From: Echinarachnius parma
Lineage: Eukaryota; Echinodermata; Echinoidea; Clypeasteroida; Echinarachniidae
Direction of reading: 5' to 3'
Assembly (NCBI GenBank): GCA_037951105.1
Contig: JBAMJV010004279.1
Span: 124,001 to 188,000 of the forward strand
DNA: 64,000 nt
In this document: positions 1 to 10,406 of the stretch, piece after piece
Layout: every line of letters starts with the position of its first letter
Position numbering within the stretch: position 1 is the stretch's first letter
Made by a program: the position numbers and the translations under genes
Notes under the pieces: generated by a model
The model's database searches: none
The model's input: only the letters and a program-made list of their open reading frames with translations
Told to the model about the DNA's origin: nothing

Positions 1-625
1 ATACATGCATACTTTGCTTTCACTGAAGATAATCAGCGGTTTTAGTGGACTTCCGTCCCTTTCAATTTGAAATGAAAGGATCGAAGTAACTCGTACTCGT
101 AATCTCTATTGATCGCACTTGTAAATGATTTTCAAAGCCACCGCCATGATAGCAAGCTCGCTTTTCTGTCCTTTTGTACATGTATTCATTCTTTTGAGTA
201 CACCAGTGCGGCGTACCCTGTACCGTGCACATCGCGTCTAGCTAGCTTTGCATAACAATACACATCGGCTGAGTGCCCGCCCCCTTTCTTGTGATTGGCC
301 GAATTGAGTTCTCGCTACCAGGAGCGGAACATGTAAAAATATATCGACGATGTCATATTTATTACCATTTTACACTCAAAATAAGTAATATTATGAAAAA
401 CAAATCTACAGATAGTCACATTTGATTCATAATCTCTGCATTTATTGCAATTTCATTCATGAATTTTGTGTGAGAAAAGGTGAATTCTTCGGTTTAAAAA
501 CCAATGTTTATTTGCTCTCTGTGCACGAAATATTTCGGGTCTAGTCTGTGGCCATAGAACGCTATGCCCGAAATATTTCGGGACGCGTCGTCAGCGGGTT
601 AACAAATATCATATTGTTGAAAAAT
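1..625. other. Leading non-coding region
   Basis: No exon could be supported here. The stretch is AT-rich with a slightly CpG-richer part near 170-310. A perfect 16-bp palindrome, CCCGAAATATTTCGGG, lies at 567-582, and a second copy of its right part is at about 526-540, so this may be the edge of a mobile element. An open frame starting at 548 simply runs through the palindromic repeat that follows and is not credible as a gene. Confidence 0.5.
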
Positions 626-990
626 ATCCCTTGTAAAAAAGTACTGCAGTACAACGGCAGTAAATTTACTGCAGTAGTACCGCAGTACTTGTACTGTGGT
701 ACTCGCAGTACATTTACTCCGGTAAATTGGACGGTTTTTACTGCGAAAGTACTGCAGTACAAGTACTGCGGTACTACTGCGGTACTACCGCAGTACTACT
801 ACAGTACAATTACCACGAATTGTGCAAAAGTACTGCCAGTACTGCATTTGTACTGTGTTAGTACTGCAGTACTACCGCGGTAGTCTGCAGTAATACCACA
901 TGTACTACGACTGATGCAGTAGTACCGCAGTACTACTGTAGTACTACTGCGGTTTTTCTTCAGTACTCGCAGTACTTTTTTACAAGGGAT
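626..990. mobile_element. MITE filled with GTACTGC-GTAC words
   Basis: The element begins ATCCCTTGTAAAAAAGTACT and ends with the inverse of that sequence, giving terminal inverted repeats of about 22-28 bp. Its whole interior is built from short palindromic words of the type GTACTGCAGTAC and GTACTGCGGTAC on both strands. It is about 365 bp and non-coding; open frames across it result from its in-frame repetition. It is most simply a non-autonomous DNA transposon. No clear target duplication was found, so the superfamily is unknown. Confidence 0.75.
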
Positions 991-1111
991 GAGATATTTG
1001 AATCTTAAATAAGTGTCCTGTTTCTTTTTTTGTTAAGCTTTGCAAAGTAATTGTGAAAATAGAGGAGGGGGGGGGGGGGGGGTCTAAATCAGTCCCCCAG
1101 TCTTTTTAAGG

Positions 1112-1206
1112 TTAACCCATTCAGGATGGAACTGATTTTGCTACAACATGCATTCTCCATAGACCCAAGCCTGAGTATTTTCAGGACCAGTCCTGAACGT
1201 GTAAAA
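1112..1206 (+). mobile_element. Short MITE, TTAACCCATTCAGGA type
   Basis: A roughly 95-bp unit starts with TTAACCCATTCAGGA and ends with the inverse motif (TCCTGAA). A second copy occurs in the opposite orientation at 53270-53363. The shared middle includes the word CTATAGACCCAAGC in diverged form. The TTAA at the start suggests TTAA-targeted insertion. Confidence 0.5.
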
Positions 1207-1239
1207 GTACAGGTAAAATCATTTGTAAAGCGGCTTAAA

Positions 1240-1480
1240 AGGGATCCCAGTAACTTAGTTAACATGTCCCAAAATACAGTAAATGGTTTATAAAATGTTT
1301 ATTTCTGTGACCTGATATGTCCACTGAGTAATACGTGACAATTTGTTTGTCATATGACCGAGTAATGAGCAAATATGCCAAGTGATATTTGCTTATTCAT
1401 GCACTGACAAATCTGAACACTTCAATCATACATATCTTGATAACGGAAGAGAAATTTTAAAAACCGAAGCTGTTCCAACC
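1240..1480 (+). repeat. Interspersed repeat family R1, copy 1
   Basis: This stretch shares order and wording with four other places in the window (about 7250-7610, 11960-12310, 13935-14169 plus 15354-15470 on the other strand, and 33843-34135). Landmarks are a 'GGATCtAGTAACTTtGTTgACATG' type start, an 'AAGTGATATTTGCT' middle and 'ACTTCAATCAtA-ATCTT' near the end. It is non-coding. A G-run of about 10 follows at 1482. Confidence 0.6.
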
Positions 1481-2046
1481 TGGGGGGGGGGGGATGGTGG
1501 AAACCACCCCCTCTCCTTTTCACATGATAATTCCACAACGCGCGCAGGTATTGCCGCGCAACTTCCATGAGTTTTTTTATTGCAGACTTGCGCAACTTTT
1601 GAGACCAAATTTGCAACCACCGGGTATAGCGTTCTAAAGTCACGTGACCTTTTGTAAGTGAACGTCGACCTGAAAATTGCTAAATTTTGTGATTTTGATT
1701 GTTTTCATCTTACATTAATTACTGCACTTATTAAATTTTGGGCTGAAAATGGTTGCCAGACAATGGTCAATAATTTATTCCATTTTCAATAAGAAATTCC
1801 AAACACAAAGAAATACATAAGGATAATTTTTGCTGTCGCATTTTCTAATGTTCAAAACCTGTTAATTAAGTGATTTACAGACAAAAAAAGAGATTTCTGC
1901 ATAAATTTGCATAATTAATTAAAAATTGAATGTTCCAAAACAGATATCAATGTAATCTTGTAGATTATGTTGCAAACTATCTACGTGCCAAATTATGTGG
2001 TGGATGCGCGTTCGACGGCCGAGATCTCAAGGGGGATGGAATCCAC

Positions 2047-2216
2047 CACCCCCCTCCACCCTCCCACCTCCCCCCCCCCCCCCTCCCACCTCCCCCCTCC
2101 ACCCTCCCACCTCCCCCCCCCCTCCCACCTCCCCCCTCCACCCTCCCACCTCCCCCCCCCTCCCACCTCCCCCCTCCACCCTCCCACCTCCCCCCCCTCC
2201 CACCTCCCCCTCCCCA
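2047..2216 (+). repeat. C-rich minisatellite (CCTCCCACC)n
   Basis: About 170 bp consist of irregular tandem copies of a CCTCCCACCTCCCCC unit, almost free of A and G on the plus strand. Such homopyrimidine tracts can form H-DNA or i-motif structures. Proline-rich open frames across it are low-complexity artefacts. It lies 430 bp upstream of the first recognised TTC12 exon. Confidence 0.85.
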
Positions 2217-2643
2217 GGCCAGAGCATAGCCAAAATAACCCAGCCTGGTTAGTGTTTAATTTTGGTTAAAAAACAGCCATTTAAATAAACCGGTCCATAA
2301 TGCATTCACATGATAAAACAGGCATGTTTGTTTAAATTTGTTTAAACTTGGATATTTTTCAGGACTGTTATTCAAATAGGAATGACAGTAAATCAAATTA
2401 AGTACTTGTGATAACATCATGATCAATTGTAAATTTGTTTAAAATCTATCCATTCTGTGAATTGAATTCAAATTGTATGAAGCCATATTATTTTTGTTTG
2501 TTGGTTTGGTAAAATGCCTATAATTGAATATGAATCAATAAACAAATCTGCTTACTTTTCATGAATGGAAAGCAGACTTTTTACCTGCTGCATCACTGAG
2601 CTAAAAAGCTGCATAAAAGCCTGTGATTTTTTTTTTTTTACAG

Positions 2644-2744
2644 GATTCGCTCTAAGGATGATGATAAAGATGATGATAAAGATGATGATTATAATGGACT
2701 CCAAATTCCAGAGGATGGAGAACAGCTGCTTGTGCGTCACATAG
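2644..2744 (+). CDS. TTC12: TTC12-like gene, acidic N-terminal exon
   Basis: Thirty-three complete codons read from 2645, flanked by a strong 3' splice site (long T run then CAG) and a GT-AA donor. The product begins IRSKDDDKDDDKDDDYNGL, an acidic stretch encoded by repeats of GATGATGATAAA. It then has an amphipathic segment ending in LLVRHI. The exon ends in phase 1 (G) and joins perfectly to the AT that opens the exon at 12842, making an Asp codon. Human TTC12 also has an acidic region ahead of its TPR domain. Exons further upstream, with the initiator codon, were not recognised. TTC12 is a cytoplasmic TPR protein needed for pre-assembly of axonemal dynein arms. Confidence 0.6.
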
Positions 2745-2924
2745 GTAATCATCTGGTTTGCTTTCTATACGTAGAGTCAACATTTTTAGTGTGATTTGTG
2801 CTGCATGAGATATCAAGCTGATTGTCCTATGCTCATCACATATTTAGTGTTTGCGTATATTATCCTAAGGTAACAAAACAGATCTAGTAAAGTCATTATG
2901 CCACACTCCATCATTCTATAGCTT

Positions 2925-3975
2925 CAAACATATCTTGCCCAAGAAAATTGGAGTGCTTTCTCCAATATCTTTACGCGTTTCTCCCTGGGATGCCATTAGC
3001 TCATTCAGTCTTTTGGTTCTTCAGGTCTTTGATAGTTTTGTTCAATATCTGTGCAGATTGGGCTGGCTCCTTGGTTTTTCTTCCTTTTCATACAATGTTT
3101 CTATATATTTTAGCCCTCTGTTATTGATTTCATTGGGTTCAGAGAGTACAGTAGCTCTCCTGTCTCACGTTTCCTGTTTTATGTTTACCAGGCTTCCTTA
3201 AATTACAAAGTGATTTGACCGTCTCATACTTTATCTGATCTTTTTTTTTGGTGCAGCTCTTCCATTACCTCACATTGCTCCATCCACCACCTTTCACACG
3301 CCTCATCAGTTATTGTCTGTAACTCATATTCAGCTGCTTGTATTGAGTTGTTATCTTAGTTGTTATCTTCTTCAGTGTTAACATCTTTCCACTTACGTCT
3401 TTCTTTCCACCGTATCAAGCATGTACCCAATAATTGTTTAGCTTTCTATCTATCTATCTAAGATTCCTATAGATGCTGTCTTTAGCATTATCCTGAAATG
3501 CATTTTCAGTTTTTCTCATCCTTCTTGTGCTGTCCAATTATAATTTTCAGTGTTCTTGATCAGCCCATCTTTCCATACTTTCAGTGAATCCCTCTCCTGC
3601 TGCATCATTGAGCTTTTAACAATTCCATTTTAGTGTCTCTTTACTGGCTTAAATCTTTTTGAGTTTGATGCCCACTCTCATTGCAACTAGATTATGGTGT
3701 GTATCTGCATCAGGTTCTGAGAATGCCTTTGCATCTATCACATTATCTGTGTATCGCTTCTTCACAATTGTGTAGTCCATTTGGTATCTGTGTAGCTCCC
3801 CACGTTATTTCTTCATTGTTTTTTTTTAATCTTTGAACCAAGTGTTTGCGATCATCATCTGACTCCTATGACAGAACTCCACAAGCCTTGTGCTTCTGTC
3901 ATTTCTGTGTCCTACTACTGACATCTTCCTCTCTTTCTTCACCTACCACATCATTCTAGTCTCCAAGCAACATTT
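2925..3975 (-). mobile_element. Decayed non-LTR (LINE) endonuclease remnant
   Basis: Reading the minus strand gives recognisable pieces of an APE-type endonuclease: near 3910-3840 the segment LVEFCHRSQMMIANTWFKD, and near 3780-3660 a segment with the 'QMDYTIVKKRYTDNVIDAKAF' pattern (first residues QMDYTIVKKRY) followed by DADTHHNLVAMRV. These match the conserved 'EFC...IANT...F' and 'QIDYI...R...SDHNLV' blocks of CR1/RTE-like and craniofacial-development-protein-2-like elements. Stops and frameshifts interrupt it, so it is dead. The rest down to about 2925 is homologous-looking but unreadable. Confidence 0.6.
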
Positions 3976-4014
3976 TTGATTAAGTCACATGAGCTGAGGC
4001 CAGAAAAGATTGAT

Positions 4015-4580
4015 TTGGCTGCACCCCTCTGGTGGCCAATCATTTTTCGTATCATGTTATAGGTTTAAATCTCAACTATCCAAAACTGGAATTTTAGACC
4101 CAAAAAAGTTGCATGTTACCATTGCAACTCCCTTTATGTGACACATGGCCAAATACATCCTGCAGAAACAGTGGATTCTACTAAAGAACAAAATATTGAC
4201 AAAAAGTAAAATTTCTCGACATTCAGTCCTTATAGGTTTTTTTTATTTTTTTACACAGACTTAAGAGTGTGGTACCAGCTATTAGATTATAACATATCAT
4301 GAACGAGACATTTTTGCTAAGGTCACTTTAAGTGGTCAATAGGGGTCAACTCAAGTTCAGTGACATAATCCTAACTTCTAATTGCATTAATATTTGTATG
4401 TACTTCATGAAAATTCAAATTACTCCTTACTCTTACTCCTTAGGGCTGAATGTGTCACATAAACGGCCTTGCCATGGTAACATGCAACTTTTGGGGTCAA
4501 AACTTCGAGTTTTGGACAGCTGAGATGTGAACCTTTACAATGATACCAAATATTATTAGCCACCAGAGGGGTGCAGCCAA
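4015..4580. mobile_element. Foldback MITE with long TIRs, copy 1
   Basis: The ends are inverted copies of TTGGCTGCACCCCTCTGGTG. The inverted homology continues inward for about 130-150 bp, including a GTTGCATGTTACCATGGCAA-like block and a TTTATGTGACACAT block. The element is 566 bp with a non-palindromic core of about 270 bp. A nearly identical copy lies at 8293-8858. Both copies share extra flanking sequence (3986-4773 and 8264-9051), so the duplication is larger than the element. Confidence 0.8.
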
Positions 4581-4806
4581 CTCCATTTTAAAAATAGATG
4601 TTGTATGCATGAAGAATAAATTACAACAAATGCTGATAATATAATTGTCATCAAATGCCATAAACTTCAGGTATGCCTATCTGAGAAGTTGAGATGTTAT
4701 TCGTCCACGGTCTCATAAAACTTACCAAGCCTGTTGCAAAGTACAACAAATGCTTATAAAATTATGTTATAAACTAGATGGATCTTCGATTGCGCGCAAT
4801 CGAAAA

Positions 4807-5676
4807 TTATGCCTCCGCTATCACGCGATTTTAATATCAAGCCCAAATTAACATGCACCGATTTAATTTGTTTAAATATTTTTCATATATTTTGAGTCCT
4901 GTGACCTTGACCATATCACCCCAATCTTTAATGGCTCCCTAAAAAAACATTCAGGTACCAAGTTTGATTGAAATCTGACATTTAGTTCTTGAGATTTTGG
5001 CATTACAAGCTTTTTTGCATGTATAATGAGTCCCATGACCTTGACCTCAACCTCATGACCCCAACATTTTGGCTACGTTGACTCTTTATTTCAGGTACAG
5101 AGTTTGATTGAAATCTGACATTCAGTTCTTGAAATTTTGCCGTTACAAGCCATTTTCGCATACATATTGAGTCCTGTGACCTTGACCTTTGACCTCATGA
5201 CCCCCCAAATCTAATCAGATCAGTGGCACCCCGATATGTACACTCATACCAAGTTTGAAATGGATCCGTCAACCGGTTCTTGAGATATCGCAAGAACGAG
5301 GCATTTTTGCACATACATTGAGTCCCTTGACCTCAAGAACCCCAAAATCTAATCAGATCATTGCCACCCCAATATTTACACTGAAACCAAGTTTGAATTT
5401 GATCCGTCAACCAGTTCTTGAGATATCGCGAGAACAAGGCATTTTTGCATATATATTGAGTCCTGTGACCTTGACCTTTGACCTCATGACCCCTAAAATC
5501 TAATCAGATCATTGTCACCCCAATACGTACACTCATACCAAGTTTGAAATTGATCCGTCAACTGGGTCTTGAGATATCGCGAGAACGAAAACGGGACGGA
5601 CGGACGGACGTACGTACGGACGGACGGACAACCCGAAAACATAATGCCTCCGGCCACTTCGTTGGCGGAGGCATAA
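4807..5676. mobile_element. TTATGCCTCCGC element with internal tandem repeats
   Basis: The outermost 12 bp are inverted repeats (TTATGCCTCCGC at 4807; GCGGAGGCATAA ending at 5676). Inside are four to five tandem copies of a unit of about 120-140 bp with the landmarks 'TGACCTTGACC', 'CTCATGACCCC', 'CCAAGTTTGA' and 'TTGAGATATCGCGAGAAC'. A (GACG)n microsatellite lies at 5593-5627. The same terminal family appears at 40619-40873. It is non-coding; short open frames reflect the tandem unit. Confidence 0.7.
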
Positions 5677-5703
5677 AACCATCAACTTCGTCTATGCCTA
5701 TCT

Positions 5704-8264
5704 GGATGTTCGTTTTACATTTTGTAATACCCCTAGATATTATATTTACTTCTACCCGTGCAGCGTAGACATTATACTAAAGGAAGGCAAACCCCAAGAT
5801 TATGATTGTGCACAGTCGCAGGCCTACAAGCGAAAGAAAGCTGTTCAAAACATAATGGTAAAAAGGGGGTATATGGCGCAATAACAACATTGCAACCGAA
5901 GGTCTGAGTGGAAACTGTTGCCCCACCCTCTGCAAAACTTGAGACTGTCGGCTCCTCCTCTGCTGCAGGCTTTGAGACTGTTTTCTCATCTGCCTGTCGG
6001 ATTCAAGTCCAACTAAATGGCTGTATGACGTCAGTTGTTTGAAAAGAAGAGGTACATCACAAAGATCGTCAGCTATACTTGCGAGAGGATAGCGACTTGC
6101 TTTACAATATTGACTGTATTACGAAAAAGCAACGAATACATGCATATCCCTCTTCCCCCCCCCCCCCCCCCTCAAAAAAAGAAAATAAATCATTAAAATA
6201 ATAATGATAGTAATGATAATACAATATAATCATAATTTATGCCTGATGTGCAAAGGCGCAATATCCAGCCCGTAAGTATGCAGATCTAATAGAGACAAAC
6301 GCATTTATTATTATGATGACGTATGAATCGGTTTTCAAAGCATCTCTGCTTCAATCTCTTATAGTGCCAAATTATGTGGTATCGTTTGAAATTATATCTA
6401 GCAAGGGAATAGATTTGTTGGACTTCTTCCATTTAATAGAGATTGTAAGATGTATGCATTATTTTGATGACTTCATTGTAACATTACTTATAATATTGGC
6501 ATTAAATCAATTTAAACTAATAATAGGACTCATTATAACGACCAGGTCCATGTAAAAACCAAACCATTTTTAAAGATTTATTGCAATGTTCAAGTTTGTT
6601 TGTATAATGACCCTGTTTTAAAGCCATATACGAAGAATAGAAAACTCTTTTTGATGAGATCAGATCATTCTGCCAACACTCTTGTTTCTGGCGAACGTCC
6701 GTGAGCGATATGGGAACGTCCGTGATGAAAACTATACTTTCTTTGGTCATGTAATTATGCAATATATGATCTAGACAGCAATTGATCCTGTTAACATGCA
6801 CATTAAAATATGTAATACGGGAATACGAGCATATAGGTGCGTTCCTAAAAAATGCGGCTAAAGAAAAGCAAAGGTTCCGAATAACACATTATTAAAAAAA
6901 ATATTTAACTATTCAGTCAAAGTTTGGACGTTTGTATTTTCTATTTGGCAAATAAAACACAATCCACGTTTGGCATACAGAGAGAAGCAAGTCTTAGAAG
7001 TAAATTGTCCGAATATAAGCTGTATATGACAGAACATAAATGAGATATATGGGTACTAAATCTATATCTACATAATCCCTCACGGACGTTCACCTTTTGG
7101 AGATGGGTTACTTCAACAGTGAATAAAAACGGAACCACATGGAGTTTCCCAGTATAATGGGGTACGCCTGAAAGCTAGGATTGCATGCTTTCACATTAGA
7201 TGTCTTTGAATTAAAAAAATAAATTGAATTTTACCCTGTTTGGGCCGAAAAGTGCACTTTTCAAAATTCTGACCAATATATGCACCAACTGACAAAGGGT
7301 TGAACAAAATTAGTGTTTTTGTGATCCAACATGTCCAGTGAGTGATGTGTAAACATTGCATAGTTAATGAATGTCAAATGTCTGAGTAATAGGCAGTGTA
7401 AGTCAAGTGATATTTGCTGAATAATTGCACTAAGTACTTTGTACCAGTTGACAAATCTCCCATGGAGAATTATAAAACCGAACACTTCAATCATAAGTAT
7501 CTTTATAACAAAGAGAAATGCAGAAAACTGAAACCAGTTCAACGTTTCTATTGGTAATACAAATACACATATTGTAATTCTGGTTAATCCAGGATCATCC
7601 ATAAAATCAATGATTATCCCTCCTAGATGAATCCATCTTAATATCCCGGGACTGTGATCTCAATAAATTATTTACATGTGCCATGTTGGTGTATAGGAGC
7701 CTGTAGTCCCTTTAACCCGTTTACCACGCCTTTTGATATACTGATTCAATAGCTATATACGAGATTTTTTAACGGACCGGTCGAATTACCGCATTGGGAG
7801 CGCACAAAAGAACCGATCGATATCTGGTTGACCATGGCATTGTATTCGCTTCTATTCAACCTAGCGTGAGTTCGCTGGTCAAGTAGTACACACAATAGAG
7901 GCGATCGATATGCATAGTACAGGCTCAGCGAAGTGAAAATCTCTGCAATTTCTGTGAAGTGGCTTGCATGGGTTTGTATACGAATATCCTGAAAGTAGAC
8001 TTGTGTATTACCATGATAAAATTGTAATAAAACAATAACCACGCAACTAGAGTCTGGGAGACTTGATATACATGTAGCCAAGGGTTCAATCTTTGTATTC
8101 AGCTAAATAATATTGTACTTACAAGATGCATACATGTATGTTTAGGCAATTAATATAGCCCTTTCTAGGAACCGAGAAATCTCGGTTCCCGTATATGAGT
8201 AGGCGCATCGGGAACCGAGAATTCTCGGTCCCCGTAGTGATCGGGTTAATAGGGGTGTGAGTCC
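5704..8264. repeat. 2-kb segmental duplication, copy 1
   Basis: From 5704 to 7715 the sequence matches 10407-12426 nearly base for base; differences are a longer C-run in the second copy, a few substitutions and small indels. The match resumes at 8250-8264 after an inserted piggyBac-like element. It contains repeat R1 (about 7250-7610) and three copies of the word GAACGTCCGTGA. Open frames in it are duplicated with it and show no protein-like features. Confidence 0.9.
7716..8245. mobile_element. piggyBac-like MITE with TTAA target duplication
   Basis: The element starts CCCGTTTACCACG and ends with the inverse of CCCGATCACTACG, and is flanked by TTAA at 7712-7715 and 8246-8249. The second copy of the surrounding duplication has a single TTAA at 12423-12426 and reads straight through, so the insertion is defined to the base. 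Near the right end are two palindromes, GGAACCGAGAAATCTCGGTT (8168-8187) and a relative at 8210-8233. The 530 bp carry no transposase. Confidence 0.85.
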
Positions 8265-8292
8265 ACATGAGCTGAGGCCAGAAAAGATTGAT

Positions 8293-8858
8293 TTGGCTGC
8301 ACCCCTCTGGTGGCCAATCATTTTTCGTATCATGTTATAGGTTTAAATCTCAACTATCCAAAACTGGAATTTTAGACCCAAAAAAGTTGCATGTTACCAT
8401 TGCAACTCCCTTTATGTGACACATGGCCAAATACATCCTGCAGAAACAGTGGATTCTACTAAAGAACAAAATATTGACAAAAAGTAAAATTTCTCGACAT
8501 TCAGTCCTTATAGGTTTTTTTTATTTTTTTACACAGACTTAAGAGTGTGGTACCAGCTATTAGATTATAACATATCATGAACGAGACATTTTTGCTAAGG
8601 TCACTTTAAGTGGTCAATAGGGGTCAACTCAAGTTCAGTGACATAATCCTAACTTCTAATTGCATTAATATTTGTATGTACTTCATGAAAATTCAAATTA
8701 CTCCTTACTCTTACTCCTTAGGGCTGAATGTGTCACATAAACGGCCTTGCCATGGTAACATGCAACTTTTGGGGTCAAAACTTCGAGTTTTGGACAGCTG
8801 AGATGTGAACCTTTACAATGATACCAAATATTATTAGCCACCAGAGGGGTGCAGCCAA
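8293..8858. mobile_element. Foldback MITE with long TIRs, copy 2
   Basis: This is a nearly identical copy of the element at 4015-4580, with the same long inverted ends and flanking shared sequence (8264-9051). Its left neighbour is the boundary of the 2-kb duplication, so the block was added at that junction. Confidence 0.8.
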
Positions 8859-9051
8859 CTCCATTTTAAAAATAGATGTTGTATGCATGAAGAATAAATT
8901 ACAACAAATGCTGATAATATAATTGTCATCAAATGCCATAAACTTCAGGTATGCCTATCTGAGAAGTTGAGATGTTATTCGTCCACGGTCTCATAAAACT
9001 TACCAAGCCTGTTGCAAAGTACAACAAGTGCTTATAAAATTATGTTATAAA

Positions 9052-10406
9052 AAAAAACATCAACATGCCTATCTGAGAAGTTGAGATATCATTATGTCAA
9101 GAGTGCTTTGGAGTTTATAGGGATCTAGTAACTTTGTTGACATACTGTATATGGGTCAGATTTTTGAAATATGCACTTTTGGCCATTTCCAGACCTTGAG
9201 CGCTTCTATCATTTGCTGTGTCTCACCATTAACTCTGATATACCTGTTTTTGGTCTCATATTAAAGAGTATTATTAAGGCTTTCAGAAAATGTATAGTTT
9301 TATATCATTTCAAACATTTGGTTTCATGCAACAGGACCTCAAATGTGAAAAAATAGCATAAATTGGCATTTTCCACAAAATTATGAATTTTTTAACCCTG
9401 ATTAAAAAAAATATTAATCAACTTTAAAGGCATTAATGTCTATATTTTCTATCTTACATGTCTTGAGCATGTATCATATAAGAATTGGCGGTAGAGCGGC
9501 ATTGATATGATCTCGGGGTAAATTTCAATAGGAATGGTCATAATAAGTGAACGTCCGTGAACATACATTAAAATCCATACGACCAGAATTCTACTTAGTT
9601 GTCAAAACAAAAACTATTGCCAAAACTAAGGGTTGAATCCACTGAACACATTTTACAAAAATTGTTGGCTAACTACTCCTGCTCGCGGAGTAACATTTTT
9701 TTGTATGAAATTATACTGGATTTCGTCACGGACGTTCTGTCGTCTTGTATCATCACTGCTCAGCGAAGTGCATCCTAGTCATCAATTGCTGGGGTCAGTC
9801 TGATGAACTCACAGTAGGGCCACAGTAGTTTGCCTATTTGAAAACTATCTATCAAATACAATGTTTGGTTTAGGCCGAAAACTGATCTTCGTGAACGTCC
9901 GTGATGAAAACGAACGTCCGGCAAGAGTAGACCCAATTACGAATCTGAGGCTGCTTATCTGCACGTAGACACCGGTACAGCAATTTTATTTGGCAAGCAG
10001 CTAACCAAGAAGCTATATCAGGCATTTTCGAAGCCTTTTGACAACTATTTATGATACGGACGTTCGCTCGGATGTTCGTTCACGGACGTTCGATCATGAA
10101 AATTGTTCTAATAATGTTACCATGTTAAACGCTCACATCAATTAAGTTGATACCGTTTGATGTTGTTAGTACATTGTTATGTCTCTCATATCCCAGATAA
10201 ATTTATTTCCTGCAAATCATTTAACTGTAACAAACGTATGAAATGTTGTGCTCACGGACGTTCGTTCGTCATTTATGGCCCAAAAAATCTTAGTAAAAGT
10301 TCAAGTACTGGCACAATTTTTTGACAGCAGGTGGCCCTTGTGTGTGCCTTTCGACCCAGGTCACTGCCAACCACACATGAATATGTTGATTTTTAGTCAC
10401 CATCAC
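9052..10406. repeat. AT-rich spacer with dispersed GAACGTCCGTGA words
   Basis: No exon is visible. The 12-bp word GAACGTCCGTGA, or its inverse TCACGGACGTTC, occurs at 9549, 9726, 9893, 10080 and 10252, with near copies at 9912, 10055 and 10402. Further exact copies lie inside both arms of the 2-kb duplication (6693, 6714, 7080, 11400, 11421, 11787). The words are not in a simple tandem register. Confidence 0.75.

Noticed and set aside
1930-2269. Proline- and glycine-rich open frames
   Set aside because: They are translations of the C-rich minisatellite in several frames, with no codon bias or splice support.
5777-7602. Set of 60-113-residue frames repeated at 10480-12313, possible duplicated gene cluster
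   Set aside because: Conservation reflects a recent DNA duplication, not selection: there are no splice sites, domains or codon bias, and overlapping frames on both strands are equally 'conserved'.
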